64,000 bases of DNA from Sympetrum striolatum (GCA_947579665.1 OX388343.1:100817657-100881656), one strand, 5' to 3'. Positions 10,590-23,590 are shown, counted from the stretch's first letter. Made by a program: numbers and translations. Notes: generated from the sequence alone by a model not told the origin.

Positions 10590-12460
10590 ATATGAAAGGA
10601 TCTTTAAGAAATAGAATATTATTAGAATGTAAATGTCTTGATTCGCTAGTAACCATTTTCATTGCTCTCTAATGACGAACATGAGCTGTATGTGTATGTC
10701 ATATATACCGTATGCGTGTTTCCATCTAATTGTAAGCCTACCTATTTTCGGAGTCAATGTGTTAAAACTATGAATAATTATTCCGCAATAGAAAAAGCAC
10801 ATTTTGTGAATTGTTTTTATTAGCTGCTGTTGCGTAAAGGATGCGTCTTACGCTAAGCCCATACAAAAGTGGCTTACGGTTAGTCAGATTCTTTTTTGCT
10901 TCTGTGTAAACAGAAGGCCTCTTGAGCGTGACTATTGAAAATACCTCACAAAAGAATGCTCTCCTTCTTGCGATTTTCTGTTTGCATTGCATCTGCGACC
11001 CTTTGAAGATGGTTCATGTGGCCAGAAAGAGCCTTCGCTGAAAACTTTTCTTTATTTTCGCGTTTTTGGCTCAGAGTAGTAAAAATAAATTTGGAAAAAG
11101 TTTCAAGAAATATAACAGCCCCAAAGTTAGCCTATAGATGAGGAAGCTTCCTTGAAACAGGTCGTATTTTTAATAAATTTCTTTTCTGTAGATATGGTCA
11201 TATTGTGTCTTTTTTCATTTAATTAGTATTTTTAGTAGAATTTCCAGAGATATTATCTTATGTTTTGGCTGATTGGTTTGGAAGAAGAATAGCATGCTAT
11301 TTACTTCTAACCGGCGCATTGGAAACGTGATTTCCGATCAACGCCGTTAGTCTCATATATAAATTTTAATTTCCTTAGGGCATCTCAGCCTGTATCATAT
11401 CTATTATGTATAGACGCTTCTCTGGATATACCTATATATACATTCCTTCATAGGGGATCAAAATTCTAACCATGTTCCACAAGTGCCACCGACTTGAAAT
11501 TTTTACGACATATTGGCCATAACGTGTAATCTCCAGAAAAAAGCCAACTTTGAACCTCGGTGTCATGGGTTCGATTCCAAAAGGCCCCAAAGTCGCAATT
11601 TTCTCCATAAGAATACATGGTAAGGATTTTCAAAATTTTTTAAATAATACTTCCCGGATAGCTAGAAAATCAGAATTTTTTTTTCTTTTGAGGACCGTCC
11701 CAATACGATGCCGATATGAAATAAGTGTTGTCGATCTGCTTGCAGTATGCAAGCTACATTTTACTCGTATGTATAGTTTACGTAGTCTATTTGTCGCTCT
11801 GTCTGTACGCAAATTTACGTTTAATTTACAGATTGGAAATGTAAATACCGATCATCGCTGTTACGCTGATATCTATAAATTGTTACTGGAAGAGTTGTTC
11901 TTGGCGTATATATGCATGTGTTGTATTTTTTGTTATTTATATCATGTATTTTTTCAACTATCATACGAATGTATGATATTTTTCCTCAGTTGCTCTTTGT
12001 ATCATTAGAATAATTTGCGTGCTATTCAGCAAAAGAAACCAAAACTTTGCAAAAAAATATTTTAAGTATCAAGTAATCTTAGAACAATTTCGTTAAACCG
12101 TTCAATTTACGTGTCACCTTAAACTTTTTATTTCTCGCGTGACGAAGAACTTGTCGATAGTGAAATCGAGATAAATGTTGAACTTTTCATTCATAGTTGG
12201 TTTCGGGTCAATATCTTGAAAGAAACTTCAATAATTGCTTTTTATTTTCGAAAACAGAATTCGCGGTGACAAAACGACGGTTGTGAATAAACCTACGTCG
12301 GAAAACACAACGATATTGAGAAAAGTTGTGATAATTAACGTATGTAAGGTTTATACGATAATTTTTTGTGATACCAAACTTTCTACTAATGATATTAATT
12401 TTCCTAATAATTTTGTATTAAAATGGTAGAACGTAGTTGAAATGTTTATGAAGTATTCTA
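10590..12460. other. Non-coding stretch
   Basis: No recognised gene. The longest open frame (11550-12008 plus, 152 codons) is Cys/Phe/Tyr-rich with no domain and starts in a segment with a lone B-box-like motif (11567-11578). I regard it as chance or old repeat DNA. Confidence 0.45.
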
Positions 12461-12464
12461 CTCA

Positions 12465-13870
12465 TCTCTAACCACTCCCACCCCTACCTCCCTAAACCCC
12501 AACCACTCACAACCCTATCTCCCTAAACCCTACCCACTCCCATCACTCCCTTCACACCACCCACTACCATCCAACCCTCTATCTACCCCACCAACTCCCA
12601 TCCCAACATCCACCCACCCCACCCACTCCCATCCCACCCACCACCCACCCCACCCACTCCCATCCCACCCACCACCCACCCCACCCACTCCCATCCCACC
12701 CACCACCCACCCCACCCACTCCCATCCCACCCACCACCCACCCCACCCACTCCCAACCCACCCTTCACCCACCCCACCCACTCCCATCCCACCCTCCACC
12801 CACTCCCATCCCACCCTCCTCCCCACCCACTACCATCCCACCCTCCACCCACTCCCATCCCACCCTCCACCCACCCCACCCACCCCACCCACCCCACCCA
12901 CCCCACCCACCCCACCCACCCCACCCACCCCACCCACTCCCATCCCACCCTCCACCCACCCCACCCACTCCCATCCCACCCTCCACCCACCCCACCCACC
13001 CCACCCACCCCACCCACCCCACCCACCCCACCCACCCCACCCACCCCACCCACCCCACCCACCCCACCCACTCCCATCCCACCCACCACCCACCCCACCC
13101 ACTCCCATCCCACCCACCACCCACCCCACCCACTCCCAACCCACCCTCCACCCACCCCACCCACTCCCATCCCACCCTCCACCCACCCCACCCACTCCAA
13201 TCCCACCCTCCACCCACCCCACCCACCCCACCCACCCCACCCACCCCACCCACCCCACCCACCCCACCCACCCCACCCACTCCCATCCCACCCACCACCC
13301 ACCCCACCCACTCCCAACCCACCCTCCACCCACCCCACCCACTCCCATCCCACCCTCCACCCACCCCACCCACTCCCATCCCACCCTCCTCCCCACCCAC
13401 TACCATCCCACCCTCCACCCACTCCCATCCCACCCTCCACCCACCCCACCCACCCCACCCACTCCCATCCCACCCTCCACCCCCCCACCCACTCCCATCC
13501 TACCCTCCACCCCTTCCACTACCTTCCCACCTCTATCCCACCCATTCCACCTCTATCCCACTCATTCCCATCCCACCCCTATTACACCCACTCCCATACC
13601 TACCTCTACACAACCCACAACTCTCATCTTTCCCTTTACCCAACCTACTACATTTCCACCCTCCATCCCAACCACTCCCACACTTCCCGCCCAGTGCTTC
13701 ACCTAGACCCTTTCCATCCATTCCCAACCCTATGGCCCACCCACTCCGAACCCTCTGTCCTACCCAATACCTTCAATTCCTCTATATCGCCCAACACTCA
13801 CTCCATTCCATCCCTGTGCCAAACTAGTTCTCCTTCTCTTCGTCTCCCATAACGATCTCCCCCAACTACT
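12465..13870. repeat. C-rich minisatellite (9-bp basis, 27-bp composite unit)
   Basis: The core (about 12590-13510) alternates runs of CCCACCCAC with composite 27-bp units made of CCCACCCAC, TCCCATCCC and ACCCTCCAC or ACCCACCAC. A block starting CCACCCTCCT at 12811 recurs at 13381, so segments of the array have themselves been duplicated. Degenerate C/T/A-rich copies extend to both sides. The minus strand is extremely G-rich, with regular GGG and GGGG tracts, so it could form G-quadruplexes. Long open frames on the minus strand (up to 301 codons of Gly, Trp, Val) follow from the composition, because TTA, CTA and TCA hardly occur in the plus strand. Confidence 0.95.
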
Positions 13871-14334
13871 ACCTTCACTTTTTATTCCCAATAAGACATT
13901 ACAAAAAAAAACGATCAAACCAATGAAAAGAACCAAAATAAATATTTTATACATAGCCCCGCCTTACACATCATAATAAATCTATACATTTGGCAATGGT
14001 TAATTTGGCTCAGGGCGCAAAGTTTTTTATATCCATATTCAAACATTTAATGATTATTGTAAACTTTGTAAGGGAGAATACCAGGAAAATTGTGTAATTT
14101 CCCCCACAATATGACTACCACCTGGCATGGTGCCATTTATTAGTTTTTGAGAATAGATATTTAAATATTTTATACATTTCCAGTCATGGTACAGTATACA
14201 AGTTCCGGCCTTACAATACTTTAAACTACATATAAATAATTGAAAATATAATTTTGCTCAGAAGAAAAGACTTCGATAGAATAAATCATCAGATGAATTA
14301 ATTCATAAATATGTAATGATAAAAATTTCGACAC

Positions 14335-14560
14335 TTATACGTAGCATAATGGGAAGCGCGTATGACATCAGCGAAATCGGTCCCGGGTTCGATTCCTGAG
14401 ACGGACAAGACTATTCAGCCAGCACCATGGAAATATTGCGAAGCTCTCTGAAAGAATAGGTAGCGTCCGTCTTGAAAAGTTTATTCTGGCTTCGTTTGAG
14501 TCGTTGTGCTGAACACCTTTCACCAACAGTGAATACCGCCTGGCAAGATCCATCACTGTG
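14335..14560 (+). repeat. tRNA-derived SINE (plus strand)
   Basis: An A box (TAGCATAATGG, 14342-14352) and a B box (GGTTCGATTCC, 14386-14396) are 44 bp apart, start to start, exactly the spacing in a tRNA gene. The flanking 7-base acceptor arms do not pair, so it is not a functional tRNA. The body after the head may extend to about 14560; its end is not defined. Confidence 0.6.
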
Positions 14561-16409
14561 ATGACAATCCATGGAAAAAAGAAACCGTTAGGAATAATAA
14601 AAATTACAATTTTGCAGTTACTTACTATTAATATGTAAATAACTAATAGTTTTACAAATTATGCACTTATTGCCAAAACTATACTTTAATAACCAATAAC
14701 AATACATAAAAAATACTTTTAAAGCAAAACCCACTTTTATTAACATTTTACGTCCATTTACTTTATAAAGGTCCAAAGTCTATAAATAAGAGTAATTTAC
14801 CCATTTGAAATATTTTATAACGCCCACTTTAATGGGAGAAACCATACGATCATATATACTGAGCATAATATACGGATATAAAATCAACGAAATATTCTCA
14901 AAAAACTTAGCTCTTACAAAAATACTAAAAACCTATTTTACTTCATTTGGTTACTAATTGAACTAATTAAAATAATTTTTAATTAATAATAATAATAATT
15001 GATAAATAATAATTCTATTACAATAAAAAGTATGTAGGTATAGTCTAGCTCTAGAATGAAAGTGTAAAAACTGATACTTTTTATCCTTCTTATAAGATCT
15101 AATTATCGCTTCTTATACCTCAAATTCGGAAGAAATATATTCTTAATTGTTTTATGAAGATAAATTTATTATTTAACTAGGTGGGTTTGTACAGAAATTA
15201 GATGTAATCACTTTAAAATCAAAAAGTTACAATTCACAAGTATAAACGCTGTTTATCTTCGTAATAAAAAAAGCCCGAACGCTACTGAAGCTAAGGAATT
15301 GGTCGAAGGATGAACAGATTAAAACCGAACGTGAAAGTATTTTACGCCCCTCTTACTTTTGATAAATATAGTATTTGTTTTGATATCCAGTTAGAATAAG
15401 TTCGTAATATGGGATAATATACTTATTTTTATGTAAAAAAATCTAATGAATTATTTATTAGGCTGTAGGAGATTGTAAACTTCAATTCATTAAGAACCGT
15501 GTCCCAAATTTTTTTCCTTTACTAAAGAAATCGCGCTGCATGTGATTGATAGATAGGTGGTTGTAGAGAACGAATAGCCATGATCAGGGCCTGATATTGA
15601 TTACATGAAAATGAATTATTCCTGAGAATTTCAGTCGAGTCATTACTTTGAAATGTTTTCGGATTATAAAATGAAAGACATAATGAAAGATTCAACAAAT
15701 GAAAACTTGATAACCTCAATTAGAGATAAATATTCAATTTTCAAACAAATTTTATTTTATTTGAATTTGAGTAGAGAATATATATTTATTTAATAAGTAT
15801 GAATTTAACTTCCAGCAACCATAGCGCTAACTTCGGAGCAAAATTTAAATTTTTTAGTATTAACAATCTCAACTTATTTAAAGTTAATTGTGGCTAACAC
15901 ATTAGTAAAATGCACTGGAAGCCCTTCAACAACTTAAGAATACTTTTCATTTAGCTCATTCGAGACCTAGAACAAACAATCTTCAGTGAGTGTATTCACG
16001 ATTAAATGTAGGTACTCAGGTCTAACGTCGTGGAACGTCATTTAAATTAAAAACTAAAACTTAGCATCTTATATTAGATTTATTGGGACTAAAGGTTTCG
16101 ATCATCACGGTCATCTTCGGACCTGAAGATAGAAACTGGTCGCCCCAATTAATCTTTATTAGCTTATCAAGATTATTTGAGAAGGAGAAGTTGTTTCTGC
16201 CACCACACAGGTGTATCCGTATGCATGGATATTAGATTCAAGAAGCATAACATACGTGAGATAATAATTCATCTCTATTCTAATACTATTTTGAGATCTC
16301 CATGGAAATTATATTTACTGATTGCAAATGATTTACGTCTCACAAAACTTAAAAAAAAACAATGTATAAAAGCTTTGCTGGAATTCATTGAGATGATGTT
16401 AACGTAGTA
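14561..16409. other. Very AT-rich non-coding stretch
   Basis: No gene seen. It includes short AAT microsatellite tracts near 14980-15010. A motif around 16095-16140 (a GATGACCGTGATGATCGAAA-like palindromic text) recalls retroelement 3' ends but is too short to assign. Confidence 0.5.
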
Positions 16410-16486
16410 CAGTCCTGGCCAAAATTAACGCAGCACCGGCCGTAAGGATCGCTAGGGAGGAGCTGCGTTAATTTTGGCCAGGAGTG
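16410..16486. mobile_element. Tc1/mariner-type MITE (77 bp)
   Basis: Flanked by TA on both sides (16408-16409, 16487-16488). The termini are near-perfect inverted repeats of about 28 bp, including CCTGGCCAAAATTAACGCAG, with two mismatches. The start CAGTCCTGGCC is typical of Tc1-like ends. Only about 20 bp separates the arms, so it is almost one hairpin. It has no coding capacity. Confidence 0.85.
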
Positions 16487-16711
16487 TACATAAAATTAAA
16501 TTGTTATTCAAAATAATCAAAACACGATTAAACAATCTGACCAAAATATTGGCATAAAATACGTTAAATACAAATTATTGGAAAGATATATGAAATAGAT
16601 CAGTCCAAGAAATTGCTACAGTATAATTACTTTCTGAAACCGAATAATCCATATTCCTATGCCGTCGTTAATTTACGAGTAAGTATATTCTATTTCCTTC
16701 CATCTTTACAG

Positions 16712-16807
16712 ACACAGAACATAATAAAGAGAATGCGTAATCATAAACTATTAAATGCATTGAATTCCTATCGCACGGTTGCTGATGCTAACGGAAAAGT
16801 GATATGA
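16712..16807 (+). other. Candidate terminal coding exon, unrecognised
   Basis: A pyrimidine-rich tract ending in CAG (16709-16711) is followed in phase 0 by 31 codons with ordinary composition (TQNIIKRMRNHKLLNALNSY onward) and TGA. A second plus-strand open frame of 63 codons lies at 17294-17485. Neither matches a family I know. They may be parts of one small gene or of a decayed transposon, or chance. Confidence 0.2.
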
Positions 16808-16819
16808 AAGTAGCCCAGT

Positions 16820-18278
16820 AAACGGCTATGATGATTCTATAGTACGCGCAATAGAAGGTAAAATTGATTAGATAGTTTGAAATAAAGTTCACGCGGATTC
16901 CTCTTTATCCTTTTTCGGCAATTTAATCTGTAATGGTGAAGAATTTTCGTATTTGAGGGTACGGAGAAATATGTTAGGTACAGTTAAGAAAGCCGTACGT
17001 CGTGAAGGTGCATAGGAGAAAGAAACTAATCTCTCCTTAACGAAATTACTATGTTTTCCTCTAATATATACATAAGTAGCAACTGAGTTTGTAGACGAGA
17101 GAGAGAAAGGGATTCTTGATTTCCGCGAAACATTTTGAAGGTCGATGTAGCCTGAGAGGCTTTCTGTTGGATAAGAAAAATTGAACAGGGATATCAACAG
17201 AGGGCCGAGGTCGTTCGGCCTTCAAAGAATTCCATTTTCCTGTAAACTTTCCTTTTCTGTTTACAAAAACATACACTGACCGCGAATAACGGAATGTATA
17301 AGCTTCAGAGTAAAAGGGAAAGTATTTCCAAGGTGGCGTTTCAGTGTATACGTAATTACCGAAAGGGAAAAGGCATCGACCTGAAGACGACAGCTGGAGA
17401 TAAATGGAAAGTGTTTTCATTTTTACTAACCCTGTTCGAAAAGCATCCAAATATTATGGAGCCATCATACCTTAACTATGAATGAACCCTAGACCTAGCT
17501 TTTCAAGATAAATAAGGGGAATGATAAATTCAAATTCTGATCTGTTACAGATTAGGGAATTCGAAAGAAAGGAAAGCGGGGCTTCGAAAATGTTAGACTT
17601 TTATTACCAGTAGCATCAATAAATGCTCTATAAATTTATTTAATCGGATAAAAAAACGAAACTAATTAAGAGGAAGTAATTGATATCTAATTTCATATGG
17701 GGAATTATCATAGGTTTGACTCTTAAGAATTAAAGATGATACAAATTCTCTAACCGAGGCTTTTTTTATTTAAATATGCATGCAAAATATGTGTTAAGAA
17801 TCTGACGACTTTTTTATAGAAGTATCAAACTTAATTATCAAGGAGAAATTCATTTTGATTTAATGGCTCATTTAACAATTATCTTTCACTTTCACTTTTC
17901 TTATATTTCACTGAATGTTTTTACCTACATTACTTTACTTTAGGTTAATCATGGCAAGTAATAAATTGATTTACTTCAACGAAGGGGAAATTTCTCCTTG
18001 AACTATGCGTTCAACAACTTATTGCACAAAACAAAATGTTGCGTGCATTTCTTATGCAAAGTGATATTTCAGTTTCATTAGTCATTCTCATCCTTGGTGT
18101 CACTTTCTAATAAGACATTCACAAGTGGTGATATGAGAATAGTTCATGAAATATGGAAATTGGAAAACTAAGATACTATCGGTTAATCTCATCATTAAAA
18201 TGAATTAGTTACATTAAACATCCGATTTAATTTAAATTTATATAACATATATTGTCATATATAACATTATCAACTTAC
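16820..18278. other. AT-rich non-coding stretch with unassigned open frames
   Basis: Opposite-strand open frames overlap at 16889-17485 (102 and 129 codons minus, 63 codons plus). No domain is visible in any of them, so I do not call a gene. Confidence 0.35.
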
Positions 18279-18394
18279 CTGCTTTGGGTCTCAGGAATCC
18301 TTCGTTTTGCGATGAGTGTAATTTTCCGCAGGCAGACGAGACATCGGAAGGAAAAGGAATTTCCGAAAAAATATTGAATTCTATCACCCGATAT
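18279..18394 (-). other. Candidate exon of a minus-strand transcript
   Basis: Read on the minus strand, TATTATTATTTTCCCAG just before 18394 is a strong acceptor, and the 116-bp segment ends in GCAG followed by GTAAGTTG (donor begins at 18278). Two of three frames are open throughout; one gives residues such as SDVSSACGKLHSSQNEGFL. It lies 1.77 kb downstream, on the minus strand, of the mirrored donor at 20167, so it could be the second exon of that transcript. The product is unknown, and the exon could be 5' UTR. Confidence 0.45.
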
Positions 18395-19289
18395 CTGGGA
18401 AAATAATAATACAAATTGAGTAAATTTATAAAATAAAAATCGGTGAAAATATTCAAGAATAAATGTGCAGTTTTGAGTTCTGATACTTCCGATGCAAAAC
18501 TTCATTACAATTCCAATGGCAAAAACTGAGAATGAAAAATTGCTAGGAATAATTAAACAATTCAATTATTTATTTAAATTAAACATGAAAATCGATAATT
18601 TGTAATGTAATGACTTTGATTATCAACGTGGCTTAAAGGCAGTTATTCAATTCATCTATTTAGAACTCATAAGAGCATACTCGAACCAATGCCCGAGATT
18701 TTGATACAAATTCACTAAATAGACCATAAACAAAAATGATTGTTTAAGTAAATTTGGTTTCATTTAAAATATCATAGTGATAGAGTAAAATTTGCGACTA
18801 TCACATTGTTTATTTAATCTCGTTCTAATATTTGAAAAATAATTAAAGGAAGTGTTAAAACTATATTTTAGAATACAAGATGTCAACCTTAGACCTGCAA
18901 GTGAGTAACCGCACAATTCAATAGTATCACTCGAAGATTACATCAAGGATACGACTATGAGGTAAATTGAAATTCAATAAATATAGGAAGAATGAAAGTA
19001 TTTAATGAAAAGCATTCTGATTACAATAATTACGTGGCAGAGACAAAAGGCTTATGGAATTAGTAAACGCCACGATGTAACATGAAATGCCGCGAAACCT
19101 TTTAACTATAGATCCTACTCTACTTTGTAAAAAATGAGGATTTTTGATACTTGCAGAGTCAACAAATACATTTGAAAAGAATTTAGGCTAAGTTTAACCA
19201 AAAATTTGTTTGGAAAACGTTGAAATGAATGATTAATGTAGAAAGGATATAATACTAAACAATACCTGATGTTCAAACTCTAGACATGG
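18395..19289 (-). other. Probable intron between the leader and the exon at 18279-18394
   Basis: AT-rich, with no gene or repeat that I can support. If the minus-strand transcript model is right, this is part of its first intron. Confidence 0.3.
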
Positions 19290-20166
19290 ATGTCATATTC
19301 AAAATTCAAATCTGACCGTTACAAAAACTTGGGAATTATCTACATAAACCATCGGTAAATGTTGGTAAAAATCGTATAATTAAAATCAATTGTGGGACAA
19401 AGTTTCTTCCGGAAGTAGCTACTTACATGATCTCAATTGGAGAGGGCGACCAAACGGCAATTTCGATATCCGAGTTTTTTTCCAATATTTTTTCATGTCT
19501 TTTCTTCTTTGGGAATCAGAAGAGGGTATTAAACCGCACAATAGATTTTAATACTTAAAATTTATAAGTTGCAATTGCAAACGTGATTATCTTTAACGAT
19601 AAAGTACTAAATTACGATTAAGAATAGACTTGATTGAAAGGTTGAGTACCAAGTGTATATATGATCAGAAATACAGGGGCATACCAAAAGAAACGATTAA
19701 AATAACAATGGTGAGATGAATGGTATTGTAAGAAAAAGGAAATTGAACGAAATTCTTACAATGTACATACGCAACTTTATGAAATAAAAGAAAGCCAACG
19801 ACGACATAAACGCATGACTTAACATGCAGATCCTTACATTATATTCCTTTAAATATGAAGTTAATGAATTTAACAGCCAAAATTTCAGTTCGCAATTTGC
19901 TGCTTGCGTTGGGAGAAAATCCTCCACGAGGACACGGAAAACTTGAAGAATATGTTTACTCCCTCAACTTAACGAACGATGATGATTCCAAATATTAAGG
20001 GAACTTATTTAAAATCAATTTTACTGTTATTGAGAGTCTAACGCACTTTCATGAAATTTAATTCTGACTTTTCTTTTTAAAACAATAAAAAGACATGTGT
20101 TCGCGAAGGCAACCAAATAATTAATCCGGATAACTGAATAAGGATTGAGTTATTTTTCCAACTTAC

Positions 20167-20400
20167 CTTATTATCAAATTCCTGGAATACCACCTCTTAG
20201 ATCATGACAGATGGAAGTAATTTACTCAATTTTTATCGAATAATCTTTAAAACTTGACTATGAACCGTAATTAACTTGCCTAACTCCTTAACCTGTTCGC
20301 ACTAGCTAAGTATCGATACCAATGAAATTCAAAAATTAACGGTTTTACAATGAAAAGCTGTAACACCTCCTTCCTCGATGAAATTTCTGCAGCAACTAAA
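20167..20400 (-). other. Predicted leader (first) exon, minus-strand transcript
   Basis: On the minus strand the segment runs from just below the CCAAT boxes to a consensus donor AAG|GTAAGT (exon ends 20167). The mirrored copy at 23700-23933 keeps the same donor sequence through TTGG. The only ATG I see opens a two-codon frame. The start is approximate: a transcription start 40-60 bp beyond the CCAAT boxes is assumed. Confidence 0.4.
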
Positions 20401-20445
20401 AAATGTTTCCGTTAGTTCATGTTTGAACAATGATACTCGTCTACC

Positions 20446-20464
20446 ATTGGCTGATTCTCATTGG
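20446..20464 (-). promoter_or_regulatory. Two CCAAT boxes, 14 bp apart
   Basis: ATTGG at 20446-20450 and 20460-20464 are CCAAT on the minus strand, in NF-Y-like context. They sit just upstream of the predicted minus-strand leader exon and are the mirror of the expanded cluster at 23593-23653. Confidence 0.5.
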
Positions 20465-21060
20465 CCGAGCCCACCCAATTCTTAATATAATTTTCATTTT
20501 CTATAATTATAATTACGTTGAACTTATAATACGAAAAATTAATCGAAATTTAAATAGAAAAATTATGGTATAACAAAATTTTTAAATGATTCTTTCTTTC
20601 ATGTAATACCTTTTTTATAGAAGTTACCCATCGCCCGAGTCCAACCAAGATGGCCGAAATGACAACATTTAAACAAAATGAAAACTCATTAAATAGTTTC
20701 ATGAAAATGGTGCAAATCGATTCTTTATTTACTTTAAAATATTATTATATTGGCATATATTTAAGATTTTGTTAAAGTCCCGGAACAAAAGAATCTTGAA
20801 AGTTGAAATGCACAATTCAAATAAGTATTGTACACCTCTCCAAATCATTAAATCAGACATTAATACTTGATTAATTAAAACCGATTATAAAATGACACTT
20901 GTGAGTGATATGTTTTGGATCTATAATAATCGTAAAACAAAAGATTTTTTAAGATTACGAACTTTCTTCTGTACGATGTCCAAAAGATAGGTGAATGTCC
21001 TGCAGTTGAAGATCTCCTTTTTTATGCTGGCTCAGGAATTTTGCTTCATCCACTCTACGA

Positions 21061-23024
21061 CACCTCCTTCTGTACGTCATTTTGAACCTCTTCAAATAGT
21101 GTCCCTGAAAACAACGCTTAGGTTCTTCTAATTCCCAACATCTTTCATTGAAATTCCAAACTTTACTGTCACAACACTAACGGGCTTGCATGTCTTGTCT
21201 CACATTTTCACCAGATAACACAGAATGTACCGCTGAATTCCTTCTTTTGAATGATTCCTATCTCCTCGTCGCGAGATTTTTAACGAGAAATTTTGAATAC
21301 ACCTTGAAATAATACACATCTTGAAAAGCATGGAAACGGCAGCCATTTAAGAGGAATAACGAATACCACGGAAGTCACGATCACGCATGAAAAGAGAGCC
21401 CTCAGTTACGTAAATCAGAAAACTGTTTTCGATTCGAAAAGTCTTTGAAAGTGCGCCAAGTTGCTATGAGATCGTCTCGTGGTACCTGTAAAGCGAAAAT
21501 GTGAGCAACTGAGGTGAAGTGTACTCATAATTGCGATTAGTTGTTAGCAATATGTGATTGTTATAACCCAGATTATGTGTTCCTTTTGTTTATGCGATTG
21601 AACTGTAACGTTGTGAGTTGTGAGAGGAAAGAGTCTTTCGAGTGTTCGAAGAAGCTGAAGTTTGGCCGTAGATAAATGGCGGGCAAAGCACTTCGTTTTG
21701 TGTTTCGGAAACTGCATTCCTCGTAGAAAAATATCGCTGGCGGAAGAAGACGAACCGAGTAAGAATGTGTAGGTAAGTGCTGGTTATTCTCTATTTGGTC
21801 ATACAGTTTCTAATGCATTACAAGGTGATTATCATGTTGTGTATCGGTACTACTTTGCTTCATATCTTATGAAGAACGAAATAAAGTAAATGCGTTGAGA
21901 CGGAAATTAGATGTTGTTTGCATTACAACCAGCATAATTACAAAAAGAACCCCTTTGAGTGCTAAGATAATACCCATCATGACAGGTGCTTAAGAAACTT
22001 CAGCCCAACAATCATTTTGTAAAGTAAAGCTAATTGATATCAATATCAACTGTGATGGCACCAAATTGAGATTAAGTGAGAGGGACTGCACTTCTCCAGG
22101 AGGCCAAAAAGGTGTATAATATAGTCACGTACAATATCAATGTAAGCAATATGTCATTGTCATTGAAAATTAAGAAGTTTATATGGTTTCCCCTTGCTAA
22201 GAGAGATTTTATTGAGTACACAGTATCCACAAAAACTACATGGATGGCAACATTCAATTATAATCTGAGTGAAGTGACTGAAATGTCATTTCACATTTTG
22301 CGAAGACACACAGAATGTTTCTTCTTACTCTAGGTTACTTCTAGAGATGTTTAACAGAAATGATACATAGTTTATGCATCTATTTATCCTTCGAATTCAT
22401 GACATCGTTCCTTATCTATCATGATATTTCCATCCACATTCCTTTACAAATGGCTTTGAAATATAATCGGATTGACAGCTATATTATTTCGTTTGATCTT
22501 TTCATGTTCTTTGATAAAATAAATGTATGATTATCAATCATAGCAGTAGTGATTAGTGATATCCGATGAATCTTGAATCATACACGGTGTGGATGAGTTA
22601 GATAACTATTAGAAAACGTTTCTTAGGATGAAATGTTAAAAGAAGAAAAGATGCACTCAGTTCGTTTGAAGTATTTTATTTCAGCACGAAAGTGCACATG
22701 ATCGCATCCTTATTCTTTTGTTTCGGCAGTGCCAAAGATGTTACTATATTTGCACACACAAAATTATTTGATGGCAAATCAAAAAGCAAAACTTTTTATT
22801 ACAAATTTGTATATAATTTAATTAATATCTTCTCCTTAATTTATTTTATATGGAGTATTGAGTATGGAGTAGAATGAGTAGTAGAATGGAGTATTTTCTT
22901 TCAGCAGGAAGCGAGCGAGATTTAAGATTTGTACGTTTTCTTGCAGTCGCTTTTTCTTGAATTTATTAATTGATTTATTAAGTAATAATATATAATAAAT
23001 ATAGCTAATAATTGAGTTTTAATA
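21061..23024. other. Unique spacer at the centre of the palindrome
   Basis: Not shared by the two arms as far as I can see. The part 21.3-21.78 kb is richer in G, C and CpG than its surroundings and ends in a splice donor (see the exon entry). The remainder is AT-rich; the open frame 22076-22333 plus and its minus shadow have no recognisable motif. Confidence 0.45.
21400..21772 (+). other. Candidate non-coding first exon with short uORF (plus strand)
   Basis: A moderately GC-rich segment ends at GTGTAG|GTAAGTGC (donor starts 21773). An ATG at 21676 opens only 16 codons (MAGKALRFVFRKLHSS, stop 21724-21726). It would suit an alternative 5' UTR exon of the plus-strand gene whose next exon starts at 25453. 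The left limit is a guess. Confidence 0.35.
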
Positions 23025-23590
23025 GGTGAAGAAATTTTCCTGAGTCAGCATAAAAATGTCGATTTTCAACTGAAGGACATTCGCCGATGATTCGGATATC
23101 GTACAGAAGAGAGTTCGTAATCTTAAGAACCTTTTGTTTTACGATTAGAACTCACATGTGTCATTATATGATCGGTTTTAATTAATGAAGTATTAACGTT
23201 TGATGTAATGATTTGGAGAGGTGTGCAATTACTTCTTTGAAGTTTGAATTTCAACTTTAGAAGATTCTTTTGTATCGGGAATATAAGAAAATCTTAAATA
23301 TATACCAATATAATAATATTTTATGGTAATTAAAGAATCAATTTGCACCAATTTTATGAAAATATTTAATGCGAGTTAATTTATTTGAAATACTGTCATT
23401 TCGGCCATCTTGGATGTAATCGGGCGATGGGTAACTTCTGTTAAAAAAATAATACATGAAAGAAAGATTTAATTTAAAATTAATTATATCATAATATATC
23501 AATTTAAATTTCGATAAATTTTATGGTTAAAAAGTTCAACGTAATTATAATTATAGTAAATGAAAATTATATTAATAATTAAATGGGCTT

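Larger units (their letters stand above)
19290..21060 (+). repeat. Left arm of a large diverged palindrome
   Basis: Segments along this arm reappear, in order, as reverse complement in 23025-24830. Anchors include GTAACGGTC...ATTTGAATTTTGAAT (19290s against 24800s), the splice-donor segment (20161 against 23934), CATCGAGGAAGGAGGTG (near 20370 against 23730), the CCAAT region and CTGACTCAGGA-like text near 21030. By eye identity is roughly three quarters to four fifths, with indels, so the duplication is old. Confidence 0.8.

Noticed and set aside
11567..11578. B-box-like GGGTTCGATTCC
   Set aside because: No A box at the right distance upstream, so a SINE or tRNA call is not supported.
11550..12008. 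152-codon open frame on plus
   Set aside because: No recognisable motif, erratic composition, no splice or promoter context.
12480..12545. CCCTAAACCC-like text resembling telomere repeats
   Set aside because: Only isolated occurrences at the degenerate minisatellite border; no tandem TTAGG or TTAGGG array.
12530..13488. Minus-strand open frames of up to 301 codons rich in Gly, Trp and Val
   Set aside because: They lie wholly in the minisatellite and are open in several frames at once because the plus strand lacks TTA, CTA and TCA. There is no start context, splice site or domain.
14335..14405. Possible functional tRNA gene
   Set aside because: A and B boxes are perfectly spaced, but the acceptor arms do not pair; treated as a SINE head.
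16889..17450. Two overlapping minus-strand frames of 102 and 129 codons
   Set aside because: They overlap in different frames and face a plus-strand frame; none shows a domain, so none is called.
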